From an uncultured Terriglobus sp. (GTDB taxonomy: Bacteria; Acidobacteriota; Terriglobia; Terriglobales; Acidobacteriaceae), in NCBI GenBank assembly GCA_937859825.1, contig CALMAP010000250.1:7152-18669 (forward strand): 11,518 nt of DNA. The letters are read 5' to 3'. A program made the translations under genes and the position numbers. Shown here one piece after another: positions 1 through 6,172 of this stretch (positions are counted from its first letter, which is position 1; every line of letters begins with the position of its first letter). The notes under the pieces were generated by a model, which saw only the letters and a program-made list of their open reading frames with translations, was not told the origin of the DNA and did not search any database.

Positions 1-952
1 CTTCCGCATCTCCAAAGAAGAAGAGTTTGTCTTTAAACACCGGAAAACCGATCGTGCCACCGAACTGGTTCTGGCGGTATTTCGGCACAATACCAGGGGC
101 GTCCTGCCACTGGTGAATGTCGAAGGCGTCATTCCGGATGTATTCCCAGGCAGAACCGTGAATCTGATTCGTTCCGGACTTGACTGACACGTTCACAACC
201 GCACCGGCAGAGTGGCCGTACTCGGCGCTGTAGGCACCGGTCTGGACCTTGAACTCGGCGAGCGCCTCCGGTGGCGGCTTCACGTTATAGGAAGCGCCAT
301 TGAAGAAGTCCACGACGTTTACGTTATTGTCCACTCCGTCAAGCAGGAAATTGTTTTGCTCCGAACGTTGACCGTTTGCAGAGAAGTCGCCCTTGCCTGA
401 TCCGCGTGAACCGTTGCCGGGGGCAATGCCGGCTGTAAGCTGCGCGATGAAGACGTAGTTACGACCGTTGAGCGGCGTGTCGACGATAGTCTGAGCAGGA
501 ATCACCTGACCGGTCGAACCGTCACCCGTTTGCAGCAGCGGTGCCGCCGTAGTCACTTCGACCACTTCAGACACGGCCCCGGCCGAGAGTTTCACGTCAA
601 TGGTGACGCGAGCGCCGACGTTGACGGTGACCTTGTCCTGTTGGGTGGTCGAAAAACCGGGTGCTACCGCTTTGACCGTATAATTTCCAATTTTGATCGG
701 GGAGAACGTATACACGCCACGATCATCGGTTTTGTCGTTCAGAACAAAGCCGGTATCGATGTTGGTGAGTGTAACTTCCGCACCCGGAATGATTGCTCCT
801 GCAGAGTCGGTAATGGTGCCCGTTACGGTGCCTTGATCGACCTGTGCGAGTGCAGGCCGATGATTGCATGCCACGAGCGCGACGAGGAGAAAAAACACTC
901 TCCACGTCACTCTCCAAGGAGCGCAGGCTCGATTTATTCGAGACGTTCTCAT
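1..952 (-). CDS. TonB-dependent receptor, Oar-like, N-terminal part (cut by window edge)
   Basis: Outer membrane receptor, expected to take up a large substrate with TonB energy; the substrate cannot be read from the sequence. The start is the ATG at 952-950, with GGAGG 10 nt upstream, and 317 residues are present. Residues 1-37 form a signal peptide (basic start, FFLLVALVA core, ending PALAQ). Residues 38-133 are a carboxypeptidase-regulatory/CnaB-like domain (GTVTGTITDSAGAIIPGAEV at 41-60, then RGVYTFSPIKIGNYTV). The TonB plug follows from about 150, with DTPLNGRNYVFIAQLTAG (158-175), NNFLLDGVDNN (200-210), EALAEFKVQTGAYSAEYGHS (229-248) and GAVVNVSVKSGTNQIHGSAWE (from 250). The barrel start (NQFGGTIGFPVFKDKLFFFG) runs off at base 1. 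Such receptors usually exceed 1,000 residues, so most of the barrel lies outside. Family assignment is firm; function beyond that is unknown. Confidence 0.95.
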   Translation of the reverse strand, partial: MRTSRINRACAPWRVTWRVFFLLVALVACNHRPALAQVDQGTVTGTITDSAGAIIPGAEVTLTNIDTGFVLNDKTDDRGVYTFSPIKIGNYTVKAVAPGFSTTQQDKVTVNVGARVTIDVKLSAGAVSEVVEVTTAAPLLQTGDGSTGQVIPAQTIVDTPLNGRNYVFIAQLTAGIAPGNGSRGSGKGDFSANGQRSEQNNFLLDGVDNNVNVVDFFNGASYNVKPPPEALAEFKVQTGAYSAEYGHSAGAVVNVSVKSGTNQIHGSAWEYIRNDAFDIHQWQDAPGIVPKYRQNQFGGTIGFPVFKDKLFFFGDAE

Positions 953-995
953 CGTGATGAAGCCTCCAAAGTGAAGCGGGATCGCCCATGCCGCT

Positions 996-1022
996 GGACC
1001 GAGCCAAAGTTGGTCCTTTGGC
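996..1022 (-). promoter_or_regulatory. Leader hairpin(s) of the TonB-dependent receptor mRNA
   Basis: In the receptor leader, 7-nt arms GCCAAAG and CTTTGGC (1022-1016 and 1009-1003) flank a 6-nt loop and form a perfect stem. A second pairing, GGACC (1016-1012) with GGTCC (1000-996), uses loop bases of the first, so the two structures exclude each other. This could be regulatory or chance; no ligand or RNA-binding protein is suggested. Confidence 0.25.
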
Positions 1023-1057
1023 CCGCAATGAATCCGTTTACATTGCGACGCCGAGAA

Positions 1058-1086
1058 AGCTATCCCTTCGCTGAAATGAGTGTCAA
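1058..1086 (-). promoter_or_regulatory. Putative promoter of the TonB-dependent receptor
   Basis: On the minus strand a perfect -35 box TTGACA (1086-1081) is followed after 17 nt by a poor -10, ATAGCT (1063-1058). Transcription would start near 1050 and give a leader of about 100 nt. A second AT-rich element, TATAAA (1124-1119), lies upstream without a convincing -35 box. Position and -35 box are supportive; the -10 is weak. Confidence 0.35.
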
Positions 1087-1232
1087 GAGGAATCCTTCAG
1101 ACGAGAGAATCCTCAATCTTTATAAGGACCTGTCACCTAAAGCTGTATCGACAGGTCGAGAGAAAGTGGAATCGTGCATCGGAAGGAAAGCAGAGCCCCT
1201 CCACCTCACCTCGAGCGGCCGGTCAGGAAAGT

Positions 1233-1267
1233 CGTAGAACCCGAGGACTGTCCGTCGAGCTTCTACG
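1233..1267 (-). terminator. Terminator-like hairpin after the minus-strand gene relic
   Basis: Arms CGTAGAA (1267-1261 read on the minus strand as the pair of TTCTACG, 1239-1233) enclose a further stem closing on GGA-CAG-TCC. With two single-base bulges and one G-T pair, the minus-strand RNA can form about 15 pairs. The RNA continues into ACTTTCC, so the U tract is poor. The plus-strand version contains a C-A mismatch and is weaker. It lies about 30 nt past the stop codon of the relic at 1298, where the terminator of the original gene would be expected. Confidence 0.45.
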
Positions 1268-1297
1268 GCATAGAGCTTCGCTCCAAGATGATCTGCT

Positions 1298-1854
1298 TCA
1301 GTCGCAAATCCCTTGCGGCGCTACGTCAGAAGCCATCTTTACGCGAGGCGTGATCGGCACCGGTGTGCAGGCCGGCGTGAACGGTCTCTCCGCAGGGCAC
1401 AGCGGTAGCGGAGGCGGCTGGCTGAAGCGTGGGTTGTTGAAGTAGAAGACGTTGGGCCCAAGCACATGGATGTAAACGGTCGATGTGCCGTCGGTGCGTT
1501 CTACCTCCATCTGGAAGATACTGCCTGAGGCGCAGTCCTTGGCTTGCAGCAGGACCGAGACATCGCCACCCGGGCGCTGCAGCGTGAGCTGGCCTCGTCG
1601 CTGCCAACGGTGATGGCGCTGGACAGCACAGCGCCGCGCAGGTTCGGCGTCTTGCTGCTGTACACCACCCAGCGGATTTGCCGTGAGATATTCCGCACTC
1701 TTGCCTCCGAGCAGGGTGTAGTCCAGTACGGCAAAGCTGGCGGTGTCCACGCGCGGAACGTGGCGCTGTCAGGAACATGAATGTTCCGTGACATTTTGCT
1801 GACAATCACAATCGTTGCGAGGCCTAGATTCATGCTTGCGCCGGGGTTCCACAC
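1298..1854 (-). pseudogene. Frameshifted relic of a secreted/surface protein gene
   Basis: No single frame is open across this stretch with protein-like content, but joining two minus-strand frames gives a plausible protein. From about 1810 to 1752 one frame reads NIHVPDSATFR. At 1750 the text moves to a second frame (VDTASFAVLDYTLLGGKSAE). Near 1670 it returns to the first frame (WVVYSSKTPNLRGAVLSSAI). Near 1590 it moves back to the second (LTLQRPGGDVSVLLQAKD, then IFQMEVERTDGTSTVYIHVL, then a PPPLPLCPAERPFTPACTP segment) and stops at 1298. At least three frameshifts within 170 bp argue for a decayed gene. The 5' end is missing or runs into the leader of the divergent gene at 1893. The text resembles acidobacterial surface proteins I remember but cannot name, so no function is assigned. 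Nested open frames in three phases are the by-product of this decay. Confidence 0.5.
1768..1792. promoter_or_regulatory. 25-nt dyad, possible operator
   Basis: The arms GGAACAT (1772-1778) and ATGTTCC (1781-1787) are perfect inverted copies separated by GA. They are flanked by GTCA (1768-1771) and TGAC (1789-1792), which also pair, with one extra G at 1788. A dyad of this size suits a dimeric regulator. It lies about 100 bp upstream of the TIGR03118 start and just before CTGACA (1799-1804), a possible -35 box for that gene. No good -10 box follows at normal spacing, so the promoter itself is not called. Confidence 0.3.
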
Positions 1855-1862
1855 CCGGCGTA
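1837..1862 (+). promoter_or_regulatory. GC-rich hairpin in the leader of the TIGR03118 gene
   Basis: CGCCGGG (1839-1845) pairs perfectly with CCCGGCG (1854-1860) around an 8-nt loop. One T-A and one G-T pair extend the stem to nine pairs. It ends 20 nt before the GGAGG ribosome binding site (1883-1887) and leaves that site free. No T tract follows, so a terminator is unlikely; a role in transcript stability is possible. Confidence 0.35.
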
Positions 1863-1892
1863 CATACCGTTCGTCATCCTCTGGAGGCTCAC

Positions 1893-3545
1893 ATGCTCAG
1901 CAAGCTCGAACAACTCGGAAACAGGTTCGCACGCCGTCTTCTCTGCGCTTCGAAGAGGCGCATCGTCTTAAAAGCGGCAACGCTCGCCATCGCAGTGCTG
2001 GAGACAATCTCTGCTGCGGGACAGGCATACAAGGTTACGAACCTCATCTCAGACGGCTTCGTTCCTGCGGCCGTAACGGATACCAATTTCGTGAATCCAT
2101 GGGCCATGTCCTCCAGCGCGAATTGGTGGATCAGCACTGCGGGTACCGGTTTCAATTACGTGATTCCGGCAACTACGGGAACCGTGTCGTTCAAGGTGAT
2201 CGTGCCGTCCGGATCGAACCCTTCGGCAAACGGAGTTCCGAGTGGTTCTGTAGCAACATCCGGTGCCACAGGCATGCTGCTCTCGAATGGTGCGATCGCG
2301 AACTTTCTCTTTTCCACGCTGGACGGCACCATCTCCGGTTGGAACGGGCGGCTCGGAACGAACAATGCGCTCTCACAAATTGTGATCAACAACAAGGCAT
2401 CCGGCGCTGTGTACACCGGCCTGGCCGTGCTAAACACGAGCAATGGCAGCTTCATTCTCGCGCCGAACTTTGCAAGTGGAGCAGTGGAGATTTACGACTC
2501 GACCTATAAACCCGCGAAGCTCGCCGGTAACTTCAGCGATCCGAACCTGCCGTCTGGCTACGTTCCCTTCGGTGTCCATGTTCTGAACAGTCAGGTATGG
2601 GTGACGTATGCTCAGCACACAAGCACCACTCCCTACCGTACGGTCAGTGGTGCCGGGCTGGGCATTGTGGACGTGTTCGACAACACCGGTTTTCTGGTCG
2701 CCCGTGTGGGCACTGGCGGCAACCTGAACGCACCCTGGGGTGTGGCAATCGCGCCCGCGAACTTCGGCATCTACAGCAACGATCTGCTCGTCGGCAATTT
2801 CGGAGACGGCATCGTCAACGTCTACGATCCGAAGACTTTCACCTATGTCGGACAGTTAATGGATTCTGCCGGCAAGTCGCTCTCCTACGCCGCGCTGTGG
2901 GAGTTGCTGCCAGGTGGCACGAAGATCGGAAACTCAACCGCGGTAAGTGGTGGCGACGTGGATACGGTCTACTTCACCGCCGGACTTGCCGATGAGAAGC
3001 ACGGGCTGCTGGGAGCGATCAGCAACGGCGCGGGAACGAGCAGTACGCCTACGTTTGGTTTTACCTCGTCTTCTGCATCGGTGACTGCGCGCGCGGGTAC
3101 CATTACCAATCTCGGACTCAGCCTTGCGCCGGTGAACGGCTTTACGGGAAACGTCACGCTGGGTTGTAGTGGACTGCCTGCGGGCGCGGTCTGCACCTTC
3201 TCGCCGGCGCAGATCACTGTTTCGCCCAATGCGGTGAGCCTGGCGTCCGTCACCATCGTCACCAATGGGCCTTCCGCGATTAATGCGCCGCCTGCGCGCC
3301 TGCAGGGCCGGCACATCGCGATAGCGCTTGCCTGCTTCATGCCGATGCTGTCGTTCAGCTTCATGCGGCGCCGAGGGTCGGCGCTGCGCATGTTCAGCGT
3401 GGGAGTTCTGTTCCTGTGTACGGCCTGCCTGATTGGCTGCGGCGACAGCTCTCCGCTTACGCCAGCCGGTACCTCGCAGATCGTGATCACCGCAACCAGC
3501 GGCTCGCTCATGCAGCAGACTACCGTGAATTACACGGTGCAGTAG
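1893..3545 (+). CDS. TIGR03118-family secreted protein with Ig-like/hydrophobic C-terminal module
   Basis: Predicted exported protein of 550 residues with no known biochemical role. I chose the ATG at 1893 because GGAGG sits 5 nt upstream; the frame is open 26 codons further up but without a comparable site. Residues 1-45 are a long signal peptide (basic RRLLCASKRR, hydrophobic 24-42). Residues 46-390 match the TIGR03118 family, a six- to seven-bladed-propeller-like repeat protein: FVNPWAMSSSANWWIS (66 on), FLFSTLDGTISGWNG, APWGVAIAPANFG and LLVGNFGDGIVNVYDP. Residues 395-470 look like part of a bacterial Ig-like repeat (GFTGNVTLGCSGLPAGAVC). Two hydrophobic segments (about 475-491 and 498-515) separated by RRR (492-494) follow, then LIGC (513-516), then AGTSQIVITATSG, which resembles the end of the Ig-like repeat. 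The gene is monocistronic, between its own leader and a terminator. The fold is inferred from repeat pattern, not shown. Confidence 0.85.
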   Translation: MLSKLEQLGNRFARRLLCASKRRIVLKAATLAIAVLETISAAGQAYKVTNLISDGFVPAAVTDTNFVNPWAMSSSANWWISTAGTGFNYVIPATTGTVSFKVIVPSGSNPSANGVPSGSVATSGATGMLLSNGAIANFLFSTLDGTISGWNGRLGTNNALSQIVINNKASGAVYTGLAVLNTSNGSFILAPNFASGAVEIYDSTYKPAKLAGNFSDPNLPSGYVPFGVHVLNSQVWVTYAQHTSTTPYRTVSGAGLGIVDVFDNTGFLVARVGTGGNLNAPWGVAIAPANFGIYSNDLLVGNFGDGIVNVYDPKTFTYVGQLMDSAGKSLSYAALWELLPGGTKIGNSTAVSGGDVDTVYFTAGLADEKHGLLGAISNGAGTSSTPTFGFTSSSASVTARAGTITNLGLSLAPVNGFTGNVTLGCSGLPAGAVCTFSPAQITVSPNAVSLASVTIVTNGPSAINAPPARLQGRHIAIALACFMPMLSFSFMRRRGSALRMFSVGVLFLCTACLIGCGDSSPLTPAGTSQIVITATSGSLMQQTTVNYTVQ

Positions 3546-3568
3546 TGGCAGTCAGTAACGGCAGTCAG

Positions 3569-3597
3569 GAAGGTCGCATCCCGGTGATGCGGCCTTC
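3569..3597 (+). terminator. Strong hairpin terminator after the TIGR03118 gene
   Basis: GAAGGTCGCATC (3569-3580) and GATGCGGCCTTC (3586-3597) form a 12-pair stem with a single G-T pair and a 5-nt loop, 24 nt past the stop codon. The following TGTCTTCGCTTGTT is T-rich but not an unbroken tract. It isolates this gene from the two-component operon. Just before it, GGCAGTCAG occurs twice (3547-3555 and 3560-3568). Confidence 0.7.
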
Positions 3598-3651
3598 TGT
3601 CTTCGCTTGTTCGGGCGCGCGGCTGCGCCACGGGGTTAGCGGTGACTCCCG

Positions 3652-3657
3652 TATAAC
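3652..3657 (+). promoter_or_regulatory. Possible -10 element for the two-component operon
   Basis: TATAAC lies 32 nt before the response regulator start and after the upstream terminator, where a promoter must be if the operon has its own. No TTGACA-like -35 box is seen at 16-18 nt spacing, so the promoter would need an activator or another sigma factor. Confidence 0.35.
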
Positions 3658-3689
3658 AGGGGTATCTCCGCGACTTACTTGAAGGTATT

Positions 3690-4385
3690 GTGACGGGCTC
3701 TTCCAGCGTACTTGTTGTCGAAGACGATGCGCGGCTGCAGAAAGTGCTTACGCGCATTTTCATGCGCGACGGCTTCGATGTGCACACTGCAGGCACAGGG
3801 ACAGCCGCGCTCATCATGTTCGACGCATTGCGGCCAACTGCCGTTTTGCTGGATCTCGTACTTCCGGAAATCTCCGGGCGCGACGTGTGCCGCCGCATCA
3901 AGACCACATCGCCGGAGACGCCTGTGGTGATTCTCAGTTCTATCTCAGACGTAGTCGACAAAGTGCTTCTGCTTGAGATGGGGGCCGACGACTACGTCAC
4001 CAAGCCTTTCAGCCCGCGCGAACTGCTGGCGCGCGTGCAGGCGGCCATTCGCCGCCAGACACGCCACGCCGTAACGGCGTCGCAGCAGGTGGTGAGCTTT
4101 GGCAACTGCGTCGTCGACTTCGAGCGCATGACCGCACTGTGCAACGGAGCGGAGGTGGCGCTTACCGCGCTGGAGTTCAAGCTGCTGCGCTACTTCACGA
4201 GCAACACGGGCGTGGTGCTCAGCCGCGACACCCTGTTGAACAAGGTTTGGGGTTACAACGCCTATCCTTCTACCCGCACCGTCGACAACCAGTTGCTCAA
4301 GCTGCGGCAGAAGCTTGAGGTCGATCCCGCCAATCCCATTCATCTGCTCACCATTTATGGCGCCGGTTACAAGTTCGTCCCTTAA
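3690..4385 (+). CDS. OmpR/PhoB-family response regulator
   Basis: Cytoplasmic transcription factor activated by phosphotransfer, presumably from the kinase encoded next door. The 231-residue length is normal for the family. The start is GTG at 3690, with GAAGG 4 nt upstream. The receiver domain covers about 6-120: acidic pocket E11-D12, phosphoacceptor D55 in VLLDLVLPEISG, S83 at the switch Thr/Ser position (PVVILSS), and K105 in GADDYVTKPFSPREL. The winged-helix DNA-binding domain covers about 134-231: ALTALEFKLLRYF, VLSRDTLLNKVWGYN, then STRTVDNQLLKLRQKL and the wing ending GAGYKFVP. All catalytic residues are present. It is the first gene of a four-gene operon, and its last 29 nt overlap the kinase gene. 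The target promoter is unknown; autoregulation of the operon is a reasonable guess. Confidence 0.96.
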   Translation: MTGSSSVLVVEDDARLQKVLTRIFMRDGFDVHTAGTGTAALIMFDALRPTAVLLDLVLPEISGRDVCRRIKTTSPETPVVILSSISDVVDKVLLLEMGADDYVTKPFSPRELLARVQAAIRRQTRHAVTASQQVVSFGNCVVDFERMTALCNGAEVALTALEFKLLRYFTSNTGVVLSRDTLLNKVWGYNAYPSTRTVDNQLLKLRQKLEVDPANPIHLLTIYGAGYKFVP

Positions 4386-6156
4386 GGACACTCGCGCCCT
4401 CAGCACCCGCGCCGTGCTGGTGACGGTGCTGCTTGCCGTGGTCGTTACGCTGACCGGCACCAGCCTGCTGCTGGTGTGGCGGCAGATTCGCAGGCAGGTC
4501 ACGGCCGATCTTTCCACGGATTTGCAGAGATCAAGACGGGCCTTTCACAACGCAGAGACCGAGGGCTTCGGCGCGCTCGACCGCGAAGCAGCGCTGCTGG
4601 CCGATCTGCCCAGCCTGAAGGCACTGCTTACGACCGATGACGATCGCACGATTCAGGACGCGGCGGTGGACTTCTGGAGAACCAGCGGCAATGGGCTGTT
4701 CAGTCTGGCCGGTCCGGACGGGCGCGTGCGCACGATCTACGCCGCATCGCAGCAGGACAAGGCATTCCTGGCATCCGATCTCCGCAATGCAGTACAGCGT
4801 CTCGGACGCGGGTATCTGCTGAGCCAAGGCCGTTTGTATCGCTATGCAGCTCACCCTGTTTCCTTCGGCAGCGCTGCATCAGGCACGCTGCTGGGAACCG
4901 TCATCACCGGATACCAGGTGAATGCTTCCTATCTCGCGCAGATGCTTACTTCCATTGATGCGGACGTGGCTTTTATCAGTGACGGAAAGATGCTGGAGAG
5001 CTCATCACGAGTCACCACGCCGGATGTTTTAGAACAACTGCAACTAGCCCAAACACGAAGCGAGCCCGTGAAGATAACGTTGAATGGGGAACCGCATCTT
5101 GCAACGACGAATGATCTGAGCGCCCGCGCCAACGTGCCGCTGCAGGTTATCTTCTATCGCTCCTTACTGCCTGCGGAACTGGAGATACGTGCCATCGCCA
5201 AGCAGCTCCTGCTGTTGGGAGCTGTGATTATCCTGCTGGGCTCCTTGCTGATGCTTGTTGTTGCCCGGCGGCTCACCGGGCCGTTGGAGATGCTGACCCA
5301 GCGCGTCAACGCTTTCGGCGAGACAAGCATTGCGAAGCATGGCTCCGAGCGGCTGGAGGGGACACAGGAGGTCCGGCAGCTTGCACGCGACTTCGACCTG
5401 ATGCGCACCCGCATCGAAGAGTCGAACAGCGCACGCCTCGAGAGCGAACGGCTCGCTACCATCGGCAGCATGGCAACTTCCGTTTCGCACGACCTGCGGC
5501 ATCACCTTGCCAGCATATACGCGAACGCGGAGTTCCTCGCCGGTCCAGAAGTCAGCGAAGACGAACGCGCCGAGTTCTTCCACGATATTCAGGCTGCCGT
5601 GATGGCCACCACCGAGATGTTGGAGTCGCTTACCATTTTCAGCCGGACCGGCCAGGCTGCACGACATTTACCGCAACAGATCGGGCCTTTGCTGGAGCGC
5701 TCCATCGCGCAGGTGCGTGCGCATCCTGCTGCTGCGAACGTCACGCTTACCACGCTTGGTACGCAAATCGAGGCACCCGTCATCGTGGACGGCAAGCAAA
5801 TGGAACGGGCGCTCTTCAATCTTCTGCTCAACGGATGCCAGTCTCGCAGGCCGCCGGACCGGGACTGCATCGTGACCGCAATCGTACAAGTGCAGAACGG
5901 GACTGTCTCGGTGCTTGTCCAGGACAATGGCACAGGCATCCCTGCTGCCGTGCAACACACGCTCTTCGACCCTTTTGTAAGCAGTGGCAAGCAGAACGGC
6001 ACAGGCCTTGGACTTACGCTTGCGCGTCGCATCGCGGAAGACCACTACGGCCAAGTAGACTTGCTGGTCAGCAGCTTTGCAGAGACGACATTTCAACTCC
6101 GGCTCCCGCTTTTCCGTGAAGAGCTTTCTCACCAGCCCGTGTGGGCACAGAATTGA
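4357..6156 (+). CDS. Membrane-bound sensor histidine kinase
   Basis: Inner-membrane sensor of 599 residues that should phosphorylate the upstream regulator. I place the start at the ATG at 4357, inside the end of the regulator gene; a TTG at 4315 is in frame but less likely. Membrane segments lie at about 19-41 and 284-306 and bound a periplasmic sensor domain of roughly 240 residues that I do not recognise (Cache-like by size only). A HAMP-like linker follows (RRLTGPLEMLTQRVNAFGE). The dimerisation helix carries the phosphoacceptor H378 in SVSHDLRHHLASI; the Pro usual four residues after this kind of His-x-x-Arg motif is His here. The ATPase domain has the N box (NLLLNGCQ, N488/N492), the G1 box DNGTGIP (D523 on), an F box (LFDPFVSSG) and the G2 box GTGLGLTLA (548 on). 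It looks catalytically intact. The signal is unknown; the downstream cupredoxin hints at copper or redox state, which is only an inference. Confidence 0.94.
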   Translation: MAPVTSSSLKDTRALSTRAVLVTVLLAVVVTLTGTSLLLVWRQIRRQVTADLSTDLQRSRRAFHNAETEGFGALDREAALLADLPSLKALLTTDDDRTIQDAAVDFWRTSGNGLFSLAGPDGRVRTIYAASQQDKAFLASDLRNAVQRLGRGYLLSQGRLYRYAAHPVSFGSAASGTLLGTVITGYQVNASYLAQMLTSIDADVAFISDGKMLESSSRVTTPDVLEQLQLAQTRSEPVKITLNGEPHLATTNDLSARANVPLQVIFYRSLLPAELEIRAIAKQLLLLGAVIILLGSLLMLVVARRLTGPLEMLTQRVNAFGETSIAKHGSERLEGTQEVRQLARDFDLMRTRIEESNSARLESERLATIGSMATSVSHDLRHHLASIYANAEFLAGPEVSEDERAEFFHDIQAAVMATTEMLESLTIFSRTGQAARHLPQQIGPLLERSIAQVRAHPAAANVTLTTLGTQIEAPVIVDGKQMERALFNLLLNGCQSRRPPDRDCIVTAIVQVQNGTVSVLVQDNGTGIPAAVQHTLFDPFVSSGKQNGTGLGLTLARRIAEDHYGQVDLLVSSFAETTFQLRLPLFREELSHQPVWAQN

Positions 6157-6172
6157 GCTTCGAGAGGCCGCC

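Larger units (their letters stand above)
953..1892. other. 940-bp stretch with no intact gene
   Basis: The region between the divergent receptor gene (start 952) and the TIGR03118 gene (start 1893) carries no intact gene. Its contents are the receptor promoter and leader hairpins (996-1086), a featureless part around 1130-1230, the hairpin at 1233-1267, the gene relic at 1298-1854, a dyad at 1768-1792 and a leader hairpin at 1837-1862. The plus-strand open frames here give low-complexity, Arg/Ser-rich products without recognisable motifs and lack good ribosome binding sites. Confidence 0.6.

Noticed and set aside
530..1237. 235-codon plus-strand open frame
   Set aside because: Most of it lies opposite the TonB receptor's signal peptide and regulatory domain, and the rest is Arg/Ser-rich without motifs.
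1781..2509. 242-codon plus-strand open frame overlapping the TIGR03118 gene
   Set aside because: Its product has no recognisable pattern, while the other frame gives a clear signal peptide and family motifs.
3547..3568. Direct repeat GGCAGTCAG, two copies 13 nt apart
   Set aside because: It is short, directly after a stop codon and before a terminator; nothing suggests function.
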